Positions 50,712 to 59,706 of a stretch of DNA of 64,000 nucleotides are shown here, one piece after another (positions within the stretch are counted from its first letter, which is position 1; the number at the start of each line of letters is the position of its first letter). Position numbers and translations under genes: made by a program. This stretch comes from Streptomyces sp. NBC_00442 (GTDB taxonomy: Bacteria; Actinomycetota; Actinomycetes; Streptomycetales; Streptomycetaceae): assembly GCF_036014195.1 (NCBI RefSeq), contig NZ_CP107918.1, positions 6,758,001 through 6,822,000 on the forward strand. The letters are read 5' to 3'. The notes below the pieces were generated by a model, which ran no database searches, had not been told where the DNA came from, and worked only from the letters and a program-made list of their open reading frames with translations.

Positions 50712-52552
50712 GCCGACTCCTCCACTTTCTTTGTCGCCGCGGACGAGGACACGGACGCGGGCACTGACACGGACACTGGCTTCGGTTCTTCCTCGTCGCT
50801 CTCGCGGGTGACCACCGCGCGGTAGCGGGCATCGGTGCGCACGAGGTCGCGGTGGGTCCCCACCGACACCACCTCGCCCGCGTGCACGAACACGACCCGC
50901 TCGGCCGCGTCGAGCAGCAGCGGCGACGACGTGAAGACGACCGTGGTGCGCCCGGTGCGCAGCCGCTTGATGCCGTTCGCGACGCGTGCCTCGGTGTGCG
51001 AGTCCACCGCGGAGGTCGGCTCGTCGAGCACGAGCACCTCGGGATCGGCCACCAACGACCGTGCGAGGGCGAGGCGTTGGCGCTGGCCGCCGGAGAGCGA
51101 GCGGCCCCGCTCCGTGATCCGGGTGGCCATCGGGTCGCCGTCGCCGTCCACCGAGGCCTGCGCGAGTGCGTCCAGCACGTCGTCGCAGTGCGCCGCGGTC
51201 AGCGCGGCCGCCGCCTCGACCTGCCCGGACGACGGGACGTCGAGCAGCTCGCGCAGCGTGCCCGACAGCAGCACCGGATCCTTGTCCTGAACGAGGACGG
51301 CCGCGCGGGCGTCCTCGAGGGGGAGCCCGTCGAGGGACACCCCGCCGAGCAGCACCGACGGCAGCTCGTCCGACTCCGGGGCATGGCCGCCGAGCCGGTC
51401 CGCGAGCCGCCCCGCCGCGTCCGGATCGCCGCACACCACGGCCGTCAGCCGCCCCTCGGGCGCGAGCAGCCGGCTCGCCGGGTCGTACAGGTCGCCCGAG
51501 AGCGGCTCCGTAAGCGGCCCCGACGGCGCCGCCGTGTCCGCGTCGGCGGGGCCGGTGACCCGCTGGAGCGCGAGCACCCGGGCCGCCCGCTTCGCGGAGG
51601 GCCGCGAGAACGAGTACGCCATGGCGATCTCCTCGAAGTGCTGCAAGGGGTACAGCATCAGCGTCACCGCGCTGTAGACGGTGACCAGTTCGCCCACCGC
51701 GATCCGCCCGTCGAGGGCCAGATGCGCGCCGTACAGGACGACCGTGATGAGCAGCACGCCCGGGAGCAGCACCTGGACGGCCGAGATCAGCGACCACATA
51801 CGGGCGCTGCGCACCGCCGCCCTGCGGACCTCCTGGGAGGCCTCCCGGTAGCGGCCGAGGAACAGCTCCTCGCCGCCGATGCCCCGAAGGACCCGCAGAC
51901 CGGCGACCGTGTCGGAAGCCAACTCCGTTGCGCGGCCCGCCTTTTCGCGCTGGATGTCCGCACGCCGCGTCGCGCGCGGCAGCAGCGGAAGGACGGCCAG
52001 CGCGAGGACGGGCACGCCGATCGCGACGACCATGCCGAGCGCGGGCTGGTAGAGGACCAGACCGACGCAGATGATCACCAGTGCGGCCGCGGCCGCGACG
52101 AACCGCGACAGCGCCTCGACGAACCATCCGATCTTTTCGACGTCACCGGTGGAGACCGCCACCACTTCGCCCGCCGCGACCCGGCGCGTCAGCACCGAGC
52201 CGAGGTCGGCGGCCTTGCGGGCCAGGAGCTGTTGCACCCGGGCCGCTGCGGTGATCCAGTTGGTCACGGCCGTGCGGTGGAGCATCATTTCGCCGAGCGC
52301 GATGGCCACGCCGAGCAGCACGTTGAGGGCCGCGGCCAGCGCGAGCCGGTCGCCCGAGCGGTCGATGGCCGCCTGCACGGCGAGGCCGACGGTCAGCGGG
52401 AGCCCGGCGATGCCGCACTGGTGGAGCAGTCCCCAGCCGAGCGCCTTGAGCTGGCCGCCGAGCTGGTTGCGGCCCAGCCAGTACAGGAAGCGCGGGCCCG
52501 AACGGACATCCGGCGCACCCGGATCCGTGTAGGGAAGATCGCGAATTTGCAT
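50708..52552 (-). CDS. ABC exporter half-transporter with degenerate Walker A and intact signature
   Basis: The 614-residue protein has an exporter membrane domain (about residues 40-330) and an ATP-binding domain in which the Walker A position reads GDPDAAGRL instead of GxxGxGK(S/T). The signature LSGGQRQRLALARSL and Walker B VLVLDEPTSAVD are intact. Its degenerate Walker A would pair with the degenerate signature of the downstream partner. The start at ATG 52552 gives MQIRDLPYTDPGAPDVRSGP. Confidence 0.92.
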   Translation of the reverse strand: MQIRDLPYTDPGAPDVRSGPRFLYWLGRNQLGGQLKALGWGLLHQCGIAGLPLTVGLAVQAAIDRSGDRLALAAALNVLLGVAIALGEMMLHRTAVTNWITAAARVQQLLARKAADLGSVLTRRVAAGEVVAVSTGDVEKIGWFVEALSRFVAAAAALVIICVGLVLYQPALGMVVAIGVPVLALAVLPLLPRATRRADIQREKAGRATELASDTVAGLRVLRGIGGEELFLGRYREASQEVRRAAVRSARMWSLISAVQVLLPGVLLITVVLYGAHLALDGRIAVGELVTVYSAVTLMLYPLQHFEEIAMAYSFSRPSAKRAARVLALQRVTGPADADTAAPSGPLTEPLSGDLYDPASRLLAPEGRLTAVVCGDPDAAGRLADRLGGHAPESDELPSVLLGGVSLDGLPLEDARAAVLVQDKDPVLLSGTLRELLDVPSSGQVEAAAALTAAHCDDVLDALAQASVDGDGDPMATRITERGRSLSGGQRQRLALARSLVADPEVLVLDEPTSAVDSHTEARVANGIKRLRTGRTTVVFTSSPLLLDAAERVVFVHAGEVVSVGTHRDLVRTDARYRAVVTRESDEEEPKPVSVSVPASVSSSAATKKVEESA

Positions 52553-52713
52553 GACGTCCCGGGATTCCTTGCGTCGAGTGGCATGAGCCGTGCAAGGTTC
52601 GCCCCTTCGCGATGTGGATTTCAATCGATTTTTCCGCGTTGGGGCCCAGAACCCGCCACCGGCCACCCGCTGGGTCTGGCGCCGCGACCGTGCTCGCGCT
52701 TCACTCCTGGTCC

Positions 52714-54321
52714 ATGAGACGACGAAGGATCATGTCCATGCTCGGCGGCCTCACCCTGGCCGCCGGACTGATGCTCGGAGCGGGCCCGGCCCACGCGGCA
52801 GACCCCCCGCCCATCGAGTTCGGCACCGACTGGCACGACCCGCTGACCGCGGCGCCCCCGGTGGCCACTCCGCACACGAAGTCCTGCCACGTCACCCTTG
52901 CCGAGGCCCAGTTCCGCGACTTCACTCCCTACAAGGGGAGTTACGCACCGCCCAAGGGCTGCGGCGACCGGTGGAGCAAGGTAGTGCTCCGCCTCGACGG
53001 CAAGGTCAAGGGGCGCCAGTACGACCGTCTGGGCTATCTCCACGTGGGCGGCGTTGAGGTGCTGCGCACATCCACCCCCGAGCCTTCGGTGGACGGCATC
53101 GCCTGGAACGTCGAGAAGGACGTCACGCGCTACAGCGCCACCCTCCGATCCGCGCAGCCCGTCGAGATGCTCATCGGGAACACCGTCGACGACACCTACA
53201 CCGGCGTCATCGACGTCAAGGTGACCCTCACGTTCTACGCCGCCGACGCCAGGACCGCGCCCGCGGCGACCCCCGACCGGGTGCTCCCGCTGGACGCGGC
53301 GCAGGTCACCACGGGGCGCAACTCCGAACGCCTCCTCGCCGAGGTGTACGCCACCGGTTCGGGCGGCGGCTGCGAGGAGTTCTGGTACCTCGCCGTCCCC
53401 GACCCCGCCCCCTACTCCTGCAAGGCGCCGGCCGGCCCCAACCGCGAGGTGCGCATCGCCGTGGACGGCCAACTCGCGGGCGTGGCGGCGCCGTTCCCCA
53501 CGGTGTGGACGGGCGGCTGGTCCAACCCCTTCCTCTGGTACGTCGTGCCCGCGCCCCGCGCCTTCGACGTACAGCCGGTCACCTATGATCTGACGCCGTA
53601 CGCGGCCCTGCTCAACGACGGCCGTCCCCACCGGGTCGAGGTGTCGGTCGCCGGCGTTCCCGCCGGGCAGGACGGCTGGTCCACGCCGGCCAACCTGCTC
53701 GTCTGGCAGGACCACGGACGCGAGGTCGTCACCGGAGCACTGACCCGTCACGACGAGACGGCGCCGGTCGACTCGACGACGTACAAGCCCGGTTCACCCG
53801 AACTGCGGCTCGACGCCGCGAGCAGTCACCGTCTCACCACGGCCGGATACCTCGACACCTCGCACGGCCGCGTCACCACCACGGTCACCCGCTCGGTGTC
53901 GGGCGACTCGGCGCACCGGTGGACCGAGGGTGAGAACACCGATGCGCTGAAGGGCAGTTGGCGCGACGACGAGAGCGTGACGACCCGGGGCCGCGGCCCG
54001 GCCGTGACCGTGCGGAACGACCGCACGTACACGATGGACGGAACGACGACCATCGCCGCGGACGGCCGGCTGCGCACCGCCATCACCCTCGGCGACCGGG
54101 CGAACTCCCTCACCCTGCACGGCACGCGCCCCACGGCCTTCTCCCACCTCGACGACACCTACCGGGGCGACGCCTCCTGGACCATGAACGTCCCCCGAGA
54201 GCAGCGCCACGCGACCGGCACCTCCGCCGAGCGCTACCGCCTGTACGGCTCGGACGGCTGCTACGACCACAGCCTCACGACCGCCCAGGGCGCCCTGACG
54301 GAGGACGTACGGCGCTGCTGA
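52714..54321 (+). CDS. Secreted PNGase-A-like protein (peptide N-glycosidase family)
   Basis: The 535-residue protein has a signal peptide (MRRRRIMSMLGGLTLAAGLM, ending at AHAAD). It contains the pattern KGRQYDRLGYLHVGGVEVLR, TSTPEPSVDGIAWNVEKDVT and PVEMLIGNTVDDTYTGVIDV that marks the peptide-N4-(N-acetyl-glucosaminyl)asparagine amidase A family, which releases N-glycans. Start alternatives at 52732 and 52738 are possible, the latter with AAGGA. It is next to a GH109-like gene, in convergent orientation. Confidence 0.82.
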   Translation: MRRRRIMSMLGGLTLAAGLMLGAGPAHAADPPPIEFGTDWHDPLTAAPPVATPHTKSCHVTLAEAQFRDFTPYKGSYAPPKGCGDRWSKVVLRLDGKVKGRQYDRLGYLHVGGVEVLRTSTPEPSVDGIAWNVEKDVTRYSATLRSAQPVEMLIGNTVDDTYTGVIDVKVTLTFYAADARTAPAATPDRVLPLDAAQVTTGRNSERLLAEVYATGSGGGCEEFWYLAVPDPAPYSCKAPAGPNREVRIAVDGQLAGVAAPFPTVWTGGWSNPFLWYVVPAPRAFDVQPVTYDLTPYAALLNDGRPHRVEVSVAGVPAGQDGWSTPANLLVWQDHGREVVTGALTRHDETAPVDSTTYKPGSPELRLDAASSHRLTTAGYLDTSHGRVTTTVTRSVSGDSAHRWTEGENTDALKGSWRDDESVTTRGRGPAVTVRNDRTYTMDGTTTIAADGRLRTAITLGDRANSLTLHGTRPTAFSHLDDTYRGDASWTMNVPREQRHATGTSAERYRLYGSDGCYDHSLTTAQGALTEDVRRC

Positions 54322-54418
54322 GCCTCGCGGGTGGATCGGCCGGTGCCGGCCGGCACCGGCCGACCCACCCGTACCACCCGTACGGCATCGCCGGGGGCCG
54401 CAAGGCCCCAGTGCGCAC

Positions 54419-55816
54419 TCACACCTCGGCGGGCTTCACGGAGTCCACTCCGGGCCGGGCCTTCTTCCATTCACCGCGGGTGAAGTCGGGGATCTCCTGC
54501 GGCATGCCCCGCTGCTTGATCGACAGGTGGCTCAGGGGGACCGGGGAGCTCCAGGTCGCCGCGTCGTACACGTCGAAGTCGGGTACGAGTCCCAGACGCA
54601 TGCACTGCATCAGCCGGAACACCAGCATGTAGTCCATCCCGCCATGGGTGCCCGGCGGGTTGGCGTGCTCCTTCCACAGCCAGTGGTCCCACTCGGCGTA
54701 CCGCGAGAAGTCGCCCCACGCGTCGTTCCCGTGGTCCGGCTCGATGTAGATCCGCTCGGGGTAGTCCTCGAAGAGCCCCTTGGTGCCGGCGAGGCTGTTG
54801 ATCCGGCTGTAGGGGTGGGGCGTCGACACATCGTGCTCCAGCCGGATCACCCGCCCCTTCGCGGTCTGCACGAGGCTGATCGTGCGATCGCTTCCGATGT
54901 ACGTCTCCTTCCAACTCGCGTCTCCCGCAGGCATGTTGGCGGCCCGGTACTGTGCGAGGCCCAGCGAGGGCGAGCCGACGCTGACGATGCTCACCGCACG
55001 GTCGCCGCGGTTGAGGTCCATGTAGTTGGCGACGGGACCGAAGCCGTGGTTGGGATACAGGTCGCCGCGGAGCCGGGTGTGCCAGAGCCGGCGCCAGGGG
55101 CCCTCGTAGTAGGCGGGGTCGAACATCATCGCGCGCAGATCGTGGTTGTACGCCCCCGCGCCGTGCAGCAGATCACCGAACGTGCCGGCGTGCGCCATGC
55201 GCAGCACCCGCATCTCGTTGCGTCCGTAGCAGCAGTTCTCCAGCTGCATGCAGTGCCTGCGGGTCCGTTCGGAGAGGTCCACCAGGTCCCACAGCTGATC
55301 CAGCCGGAGCGCCAGGGGGCACTCCACGCCGACATGGACCCCGTTCAGGAGCGCCGATCCGGCGATGTCGAAGTGGGAGTCCCAGGGGGTCGCCACGTGT
55401 GCGAAGTCGATGTCACCGCGCCTGAGCAGCTGTTCGTAGTCGTGGTCGCCGTGGACGTACACGGCGGGCGCGGGCTGCCCGGCGGCGGCGACCTTGGCGG
55501 CGGCCCGCTCGGCCTTCGCCTTCACCGGGTCGCACAGCGCCACCACGGCGACGCCCGGCAGGGCCAGATACAGATCGAGCATCGCGGCGCCGCGGTTGCC
55601 GAGGCCCACCATCGCGACGCGTACGGTCGAACGCCGCTGGAAGGGGACCCCGGCCATGGTGGCGCCCCGGCGCGGCCGCTCCCGCACCGGCGTCCGCCCG
55701 GCCGCCGCGGCCGGGCCGCCCGACGCGCCGATCCCGACGGCGGCGCCCGCGGCCCCCGCGGACCACAGGACGGAGCGGCGGCTGACGTCGTGGTGCTCCG
55801 GTGCTGTGTCGTGCAT
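54419..55816 (-). CDS. Tat-exported Gfo/Idh/MocA-family protein, GH109-like
   Basis: The 465-residue protein begins with a Tat signal containing [20 protein letters not shown] (about residues 12-31). The Rossmann motif [10 protein letters not shown] follows, and later [20 protein letters not shown], the [17 protein letters not shown] region and [17 protein letters not shown] match the NAD-dependent glycoside hydrolases of family 109 (alpha-N-acetylgalactosaminidase type). It would act outside the cell or arrive folded with NAD bound. Oxidoreductase activity cannot be excluded. Confidence 0.85.
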   Translation of the reverse strand: MHDTAPEHHDVSRRSVLWSAGAAGAAVGIGASGGPAAAAGRTPVRERPRRGATMAGVPFQRRSTVRVAMVGLGNRGAAMLDLYLALPGVAVVALCDPVKAKAERAAAKVAAAGQPAPAVYVHGDHDYEQLLRRGDIDFAHVATPWDSHFDIAGSALLNGVHVGVECPLALRLDQLWDLVDLSERTRRHCMQLENCCYGRNEMRVLRMAHAGTFGDLLHGAGAYNHDLRAMMFDPAYYEGPWRRLWHTRLRGDLYPNHGFGPVANYMDLNRGDRAVSIVSVGSPSLGLAQYRAANMPAGDASWKETYIGSDRTISLVQTAKGRVIRLEHDVSTPHPYSRINSLAGTKGLFEDYPERIYIEPDHGNDAWGDFSRYAEWDHWLWKEHANPPGTHGGMDYMLVFRLMQCMRLGLVPDFDVYDAATWSSPVPLSHLSIKQRGMPQEIPDFTRGEWKKARPGVDSVKPAEV

Positions 55817-56013
55817 TGAGGCTCCAGGTGATCGACCGGATGTCCAGGCGCCGACGCGCGCGGTCCCCGCCCGGCCCCGGGAGATCCCGGGAAGGGCGGG
55901 GCGGGGGAGCGCGCAAGGGTGTCGGCTGGACTCTTGATACCGGTCGGCGGGCGCCTGGTGGCGTTTCATCGGGAGGGCGCGAAGGGTGTGTCGGGCGATG
56001 CGGCGGCGCTCGC

Positions 56014-56472
56014 TCAGCAGCCGCGCTCCGGGGCTCCGTCCACCAGCGTCGTCAGCAGTCCGCCGAGCACCTCGCGCTGTTCGGCGGTCAACGGGGCGAG
56101 GATCTCCTCCGCGGCGCCCCTGCGCGCGCCGCGCAGCGTGCGCAGCGTGGCGCGGCCCGCGTCGGTGAGCTCGATCCGGATCACCCGGCGGTTGCTCGGA
56201 TCGGGCACCCGGCGCACGTCGCCGCTCTCCTCCAGCGCGTCGACCAGGGTGGTGACGGCGCGGGGCACCACTTCGAGGCGCGCGGCGAGGTCGGCCATGC
56301 GCGGCGGCTCGTTCCAGTGCGCCACCGTGCGCAGCAGCCGGAACTGGGCGGGCGTGATGCCGACCGGCTCCAGGTGGTGCTTCTGGATCCGGTGCAGTCG
56401 GCGGGTGAGTCTCAGCAACTGCTCGGCCAGCAGACCGTCGGCGTCGGGGGCCCGGGAAATGTGTGGCTGCAT
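56014..56472 (-). CDS. MarR-family transcriptional regulator
   Basis: The 152-residue winged-helix protein has [20 protein letters not shown] as the recognition helix region and the wing [20 protein letters not shown], standard MarR features. A TATTGT element lies six bases before its ATG, so its message may be leaderless. It is divergent from an ABC exporter gene that it probably represses. Confidence 0.92.
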   Translation of the reverse strand: MQPHISRAPDADGLLAEQLLRLTRRLHRIQKHHLEPVGITPAQFRLLRTVAHWNEPPRMADLAARLEVVPRAVTTLVDALEESGDVRRVPDPSNRRVIRIELTDAGRATLRTLRGARRGAAEEILAPLTAEQREVLGGLLTTLVDGAPERGC

Positions 56473-56478
56473 ACGGGA

Positions 56479-56519
56479 ACAATAACAGGACCTGGTTCAT
56501 TGTGAGTATAGGTAACAAT
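56479..56519. promoter_or_regulatory. MarR/ABC divergent promoter with ACAAT/ATTGT dyad
   Basis: ACAAT at 56479-56483 and ATTGT at 56499-56503 form an inverted repeat with an AGGACCT centre, and AACAAT recurs at 56514-56519. The MarR -10 (TATTGT on the minus strand) overlaps the left arm. A possible rightward -10, TATAGG, is at 56507-56512. Confidence 0.5.
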
Positions 56520-56588
56520 GAGCTATGCTCTCGAAGTCGTCGCCGCTCCGCCTCCCGGCGGGCGCCCTCATCCCTGGCGAAGGAGCCC

Positions 56589-58400
56589 ATGCGCCCCGAA
56601 CAATCCACCTGGACACCCCCGCCCCGCGGCGCCGAGCCCCCGGAGCCGGCTCAGGTCCGCCGCATCCTCACCCTGTTCCGCCCCTACCGCGCCCGGCTCG
56701 CCATCGTCGGACTGCTCGTGGCCGCGTCCTCGCTCGTCTCGGTCGCCTCGCCGTTCCTGCTGCGCGAGATCCTCGACGTGGCCATTCCGCACCACCGCAC
56801 CGGCCTGCTGAGCCTGCTCGCCCTCGGCATGATCGGCACGGCGGTCCTCACCAGCGTCTTCGGCGTGCTCCAGACCCTGATCAGCACCACCGTCGGCCAG
56901 CGCGTCATGCACGACCTGCGCACGGCGGTGTACGCCCAGCTCCAGCGGATGCCGCTCGCCTTCTTCACCAGGACCCGCACCGGCGAGGTGCAGTCCCGCA
57001 TCGCCAACGACATCGGCGGAATGCAGGCGACGGTCACCTCCACCGCCACCTCCCTGGTCTCCAACCTGACGGCCGTCGTGGCCTCCGTCGTCGCGATGCT
57101 CGCCCTGGACTGGCGCCTGACCTGTGTCTCGCTCCTGCTGCTGCCGGTGTTCGTGTGGATCAGCCGCCGGGTCGGCCGTGAGCGCAAGAAGATCACCACC
57201 CAGCGTCAGAAGCAGATGGCCGCGATGGCCGCCGAGGTCACCGAATCGCTCTCGGTCAGCGGCATTCTGCTCGGCCGCACCATGGGCCGTGCCGACTCGC
57301 TGACCAAGAACTTCGCCGCCGAGTCCGAGCGTCTGGTCGACCTCGAAGTGCGCTCCAACATGGCCGGGCGCTGGCGCATGTCCACCATCGGCATCGTCAT
57401 GGCCGCCATGCCCGCCGTCATCTACTGGGCGGCCGGCCTCGCCCTCCAGACCGACGGCCCCTCGATCTCCATCGGTACGCTCGTCGCCTTCGTCTCGCTC
57501 CAGCAGGGCCTGTTCCGCCCCGCCGTGAGCCTGCTCGCCACGGGTGTGCAGATGCAGACCTCGCTCGCCCTCTTCCAGCGCATCTTCGAATACCTCGATC
57601 TGCCCGTGGACATCACCGAGGCCGACGAGCCGGTACGCCTGACCACGGTGCGCGGCACCGTCCGCTTCGAAGACGTCGACTTCCGCTACGACGAGAAGCA
57701 GGAACGCCCCACCCTCGCGGGCATCGACCTGACCGTGCCCGCGGGCGGCAGCCTCGCCGTGGTCGGCCCCACGGGCTCCGGCAAGTCCACGCTCAGCTAT
57801 CTGGTGCCGCGCCTGTACGACGTGACCGGCGGCCGCGTCACCCTGGACGGCGTCGACGTGCGCGACCTGGACTTCGACAGCCTGGCCCGAGCGGTCGGCG
57901 TGGTCTCCCAGGAGACGTACCTCTTCCACGCCTCCGTCGCCGAGAACCTCCGCTTCGCCAAGCCCGACGCCACCGACGAGGAGCTGGAGGCCGCGGCCCG
58001 CGCGGCGCAGATCCACGACCACATCGTGTCGCTGCCCGACGGCTACGACACCCTGGTCGGCGAGCGCGGCTACCGGTTCTCCGGAGGCGAGAAGCAGCGG
58101 CTGGCGATTGCCCGGACCATCCTGCGCGACCCGCCCGTGCTCATCCTCGACGAGGCGACCAGCGCGCTCGACACCCGCACCGAGCACGCGGTGCAGCAGG
58201 CCATCGACGCGCTCTCCGAAGGCCGCACCACCATCACCATCGCCCACCGCCTCTCCACGGTGCGCGACGCGGACCAGATCGTCGTCCTCGACGGGGGAGT
58301 CATCGCCGAGCGCGGCACCCACGAGGAACTGGTCGACCGGGACGGCAGATACGCGGCGCTGGTGCGCAGGGATGCCGAGCCGGCCCCCGTGCGGAGTTGA
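56589..58400 (+). CDS. ABC exporter (homodimeric type, fused membrane and ATPase domains)
   Basis: The 603-residue protein starts at ATG 56589 behind GAAGGAG. It has six membrane helices (about residues 30-310) and a complete ATP-binding domain: [24 protein letters not shown] (LSGGQ variant), [12 protein letters not shown] and [12 protein letters not shown]. With all motifs intact it can work as a homodimer. The adjacent MarR regulator suggests efflux of a toxic compound or antibiotic. A GC-rich hairpin at 58471-58502 follows. Confidence 0.94.
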   Translation: MRPEQSTWTPPPRGAEPPEPAQVRRILTLFRPYRARLAIVGLLVAASSLVSVASPFLLREILDVAIPHHRTGLLSLLALGMIGTAVLTSVFGVLQTLISTTVGQRVMHDLRTAVYAQLQRMPLAFFTRTRTGEVQSRIANDIGGMQATVTSTATSLVSNLTAVVASVVAMLALDWRLTCVSLLLLPVFVWISRRVGRERKKITTQRQKQMAAMAAEVTESLSVSGILLGRTMGRADSLTKNFAAESERLVDLEVRSNMAGRWRMSTIGIVMAAMPAVIYWAAGLALQTDGPSISIGTLVAFVSLQQGLFRPAVSLLATGVQMQTSLALFQRIFEYLDLPVDITEADEPVRLTTVRGTVRFEDVDFRYDEKQERPTLAGIDLTVPAGGSLAVVGPTGSGKSTLSYLVPRLYDVTGGRVTLDGVDVRDLDFDSLARAVGVVSQETYLFHASVAENLRFAKPDATDEELEAAARAAQIHDHIVSLPDGYDTLVGERGYRFSGGEKQRLAIARTILRDPPVLILDEATSALDTRTEHAVQQAIDALSEGRTTITIAHRLSTVRDADQIVVLDGGVIAERGTHEELVDRDGRYAALVRRDAEPAPVRS

Positions 58401-58470
58401 GCCCGCTCTCCCGGTCGCGGCCCGTGTCGCCCGGGGTGGAGCCGGCCGCCGAGGCCCCGCACACGGCGAC

Positions 58471-58502
58471 GCCGCCGCTCCCGTGGGACGGGGAACGGCG
58501 GC
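58471..58502. terminator. GC-rich hairpin between ABC exporter and small-peptide gene
   Basis: GCCGCCG at 58471-58477 pairs with CGGCGGC at 58496-58502, with an inner TCCCGT/ACGGG(G)A stem. It can terminate the exporter message from the left and the small-peptide message from the right. Confidence 0.6.
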
Positions 58503-58519
58503 GCCGGGCGTGACGACCG

Positions 58520-58579
58520 TCAGACGAGCCAGCCGAGGAAGTGGAAGACGCCGGCGAGCAGGTCGGTGATGAGGTTCAT
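58520..58579 (-). CDS. Nineteen-residue hydrophobic peptide
   Basis: ATG 58579 opens a complete reading frame encoding MNLITDLLAGVFHFLGWLV. The peptide has one Asp near the N-terminus and an otherwise strongly hydrophobic, amphipathic helical body with a His and a Trp, ending in Val. It is too short for usual gene prediction. It sits alone in a 433-base gap. A membrane-active or membrane-protein-regulating micropeptide is conceivable. The case rests on composition and on the isolated, hairpin-flanked location, without a strong ribosome site. Confidence 0.5.
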   Translation of the reverse strand: MNLITDLLAGVFHFLGWLV

Positions 58580-58787
58580 GATCGTGCTTTCTGCTGGTGC
58601 GGTGGCATCGGAGCGATGCCGTCGTGGGACTGCGCAAGGCCCGGTCTGCAGCCCGTCGCTTGCGCCCCTCAAGCATCCTTCGCCACAGGGGAGTTGAGCA
58701 ACGAATGGCGTGACGATCACGCGTACCAGCGAACACCCGATCCCCTGTTCGTGTGTTCTCCTGCTCCGTATGGGCACGCGTCGACGA

Positions 58788-58821
58788 CCCCCGAATGTCT
58801 GATATGTCGTAAATTCGGGGG
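58788..58821. promoter_or_regulatory. 9-bp inverted repeat overlapping the MltG-like promoter
   Basis: CCCCCGAAT at 58788-58796 and ATTCGGGGG at 58813-58821 are perfect inverted arms 16 bases apart. A TAGCGT -10 candidate at 58822-58827 lies directly after it and six bases before the ATG at 58834, so the transcript may be leaderless and controlled by a protein at this dyad. A GAACAC/GTGTTC dyad is further left (about 58731-58759). Confidence 0.5.
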
Positions 58822-58833
58822 TAGCGTGCCGCC

Positions 58834-59670
58834 ATGAGTGAGACCCCGTACGGCCGTCGCCCCCGGCTGACCCGCCGCGGCCGACTGCTCCTGTTGCTGG
58901 TCGCCCTGCTCGTGGTGGCCGCCGTGGTGCTCGTCCTGGTGCTGCGGCAGTCCGGCGCGCCGCCCCGGAGCCTCGTCGTGCCGGAGGGCTGGCGGGCGAG
59001 CCAGGTGTACGCGGCCGTCGACAAGCGCCTCGATCTGTCGCCCGGCACCGCCAAGAAGGCCGCGGCCGCCACGAAGCTCAAGCTGCCGGCCGAGGCGCGG
59101 GGCAATCCCGAGGGATATCTGTTCCCGGCGACCTATCCGGTCACGGACGACACGACCCCGGGCGGCCTGCTCGGCTACATGGTCGAGACCGCCAACCGGC
59201 GTTTCGGTCAGGACCGCATCACGGAAGGCGCCCGGGGTAGTGGGCTGACGGTCTATCAGGTGGTGACCATCGCCGGGATCGTGCAGGCCGAAGCCGACTC
59301 GGTGGCCGACATGGGCAAGGTCGCGCGCGTCATCCGCAACCGTCTGCAGCGCGGTATGCCGCTCCAGATGGACTCCACGCTGAACTACGCACTCAACCGC
59401 TCGACGCTGGCCACCACGACGGACGACACCAGGACCGACAGCCCGTACAACACCTATGAGCACAAAGGGCTGCCGCCGACGCCCATCGCCAACCCCGGGC
59501 AGCAGGCCGTGGACGCCGCGATCCGCCCCACACCCGGCGCCTGGCTGTACTTCGTGACCGTGGCGCCCGGCGACACCCGGTTCACCGACAGCTACGCCCA
59601 ACAGCTGGACAACGTAAGGGAGTTCAACGAGAACCAGAAGAAGCGCGACGGCGGCCGACCGCAAGGCTGA
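58834..59670 (+). CDS. mltG: MltG-like endolytic murein transglycosylase
   Basis: The 278-residue membrane protein has one N-terminal helix (LLLLLVALLVVAAVVLVLVL) and a YceG domain with EGYLFPATYPV, DMGKVARVIRNRL, PLQMDSTLNYAL and SPYNTYEHKGLPPTPIANPG. It should cut nascent glycan strands and set their length. The conserved region usually reading (S/A)xxExE appears here as AGIVQAEADS, so the first acidic residue is Gln. It is an orphan, away from the usual ruvX-aroE neighbourhood, and shorter than the main-copy protein. Confidence 0.85.
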   Translation: MSETPYGRRPRLTRRGRLLLLLVALLVVAAVVLVLVLRQSGAPPRSLVVPEGWRASQVYAAVDKRLDLSPGTAKKAAAATKLKLPAEARGNPEGYLFPATYPVTDDTTPGGLLGYMVETANRRFGQDRITEGARGSGLTVYQVVTIAGIVQAEADSVADMGKVARVIRNRLQRGMPLQMDSTLNYALNRSTLATTTDDTRTDSPYNTYEHKGLPPTPIANPGQQAVDAAIRPTPGAWLYFVTVAPGDTRFTDSYAQQLDNVREFNENQKKRDGGRPQG

Positions 59671-59706
59671 TCACCGGGCCGCTCGCAAGGCTGATCGCAG
59701 AACGCA

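Noticed and set aside
50712..52127. Extension of the downstream ABC half-transporter upstream of 50711 to give one 1065-residue protein
   Set aside because: The extended part is an out-of-frame reading of the partner transporter. The ATGA junction and GGAGG site at 50711 mark the true start.
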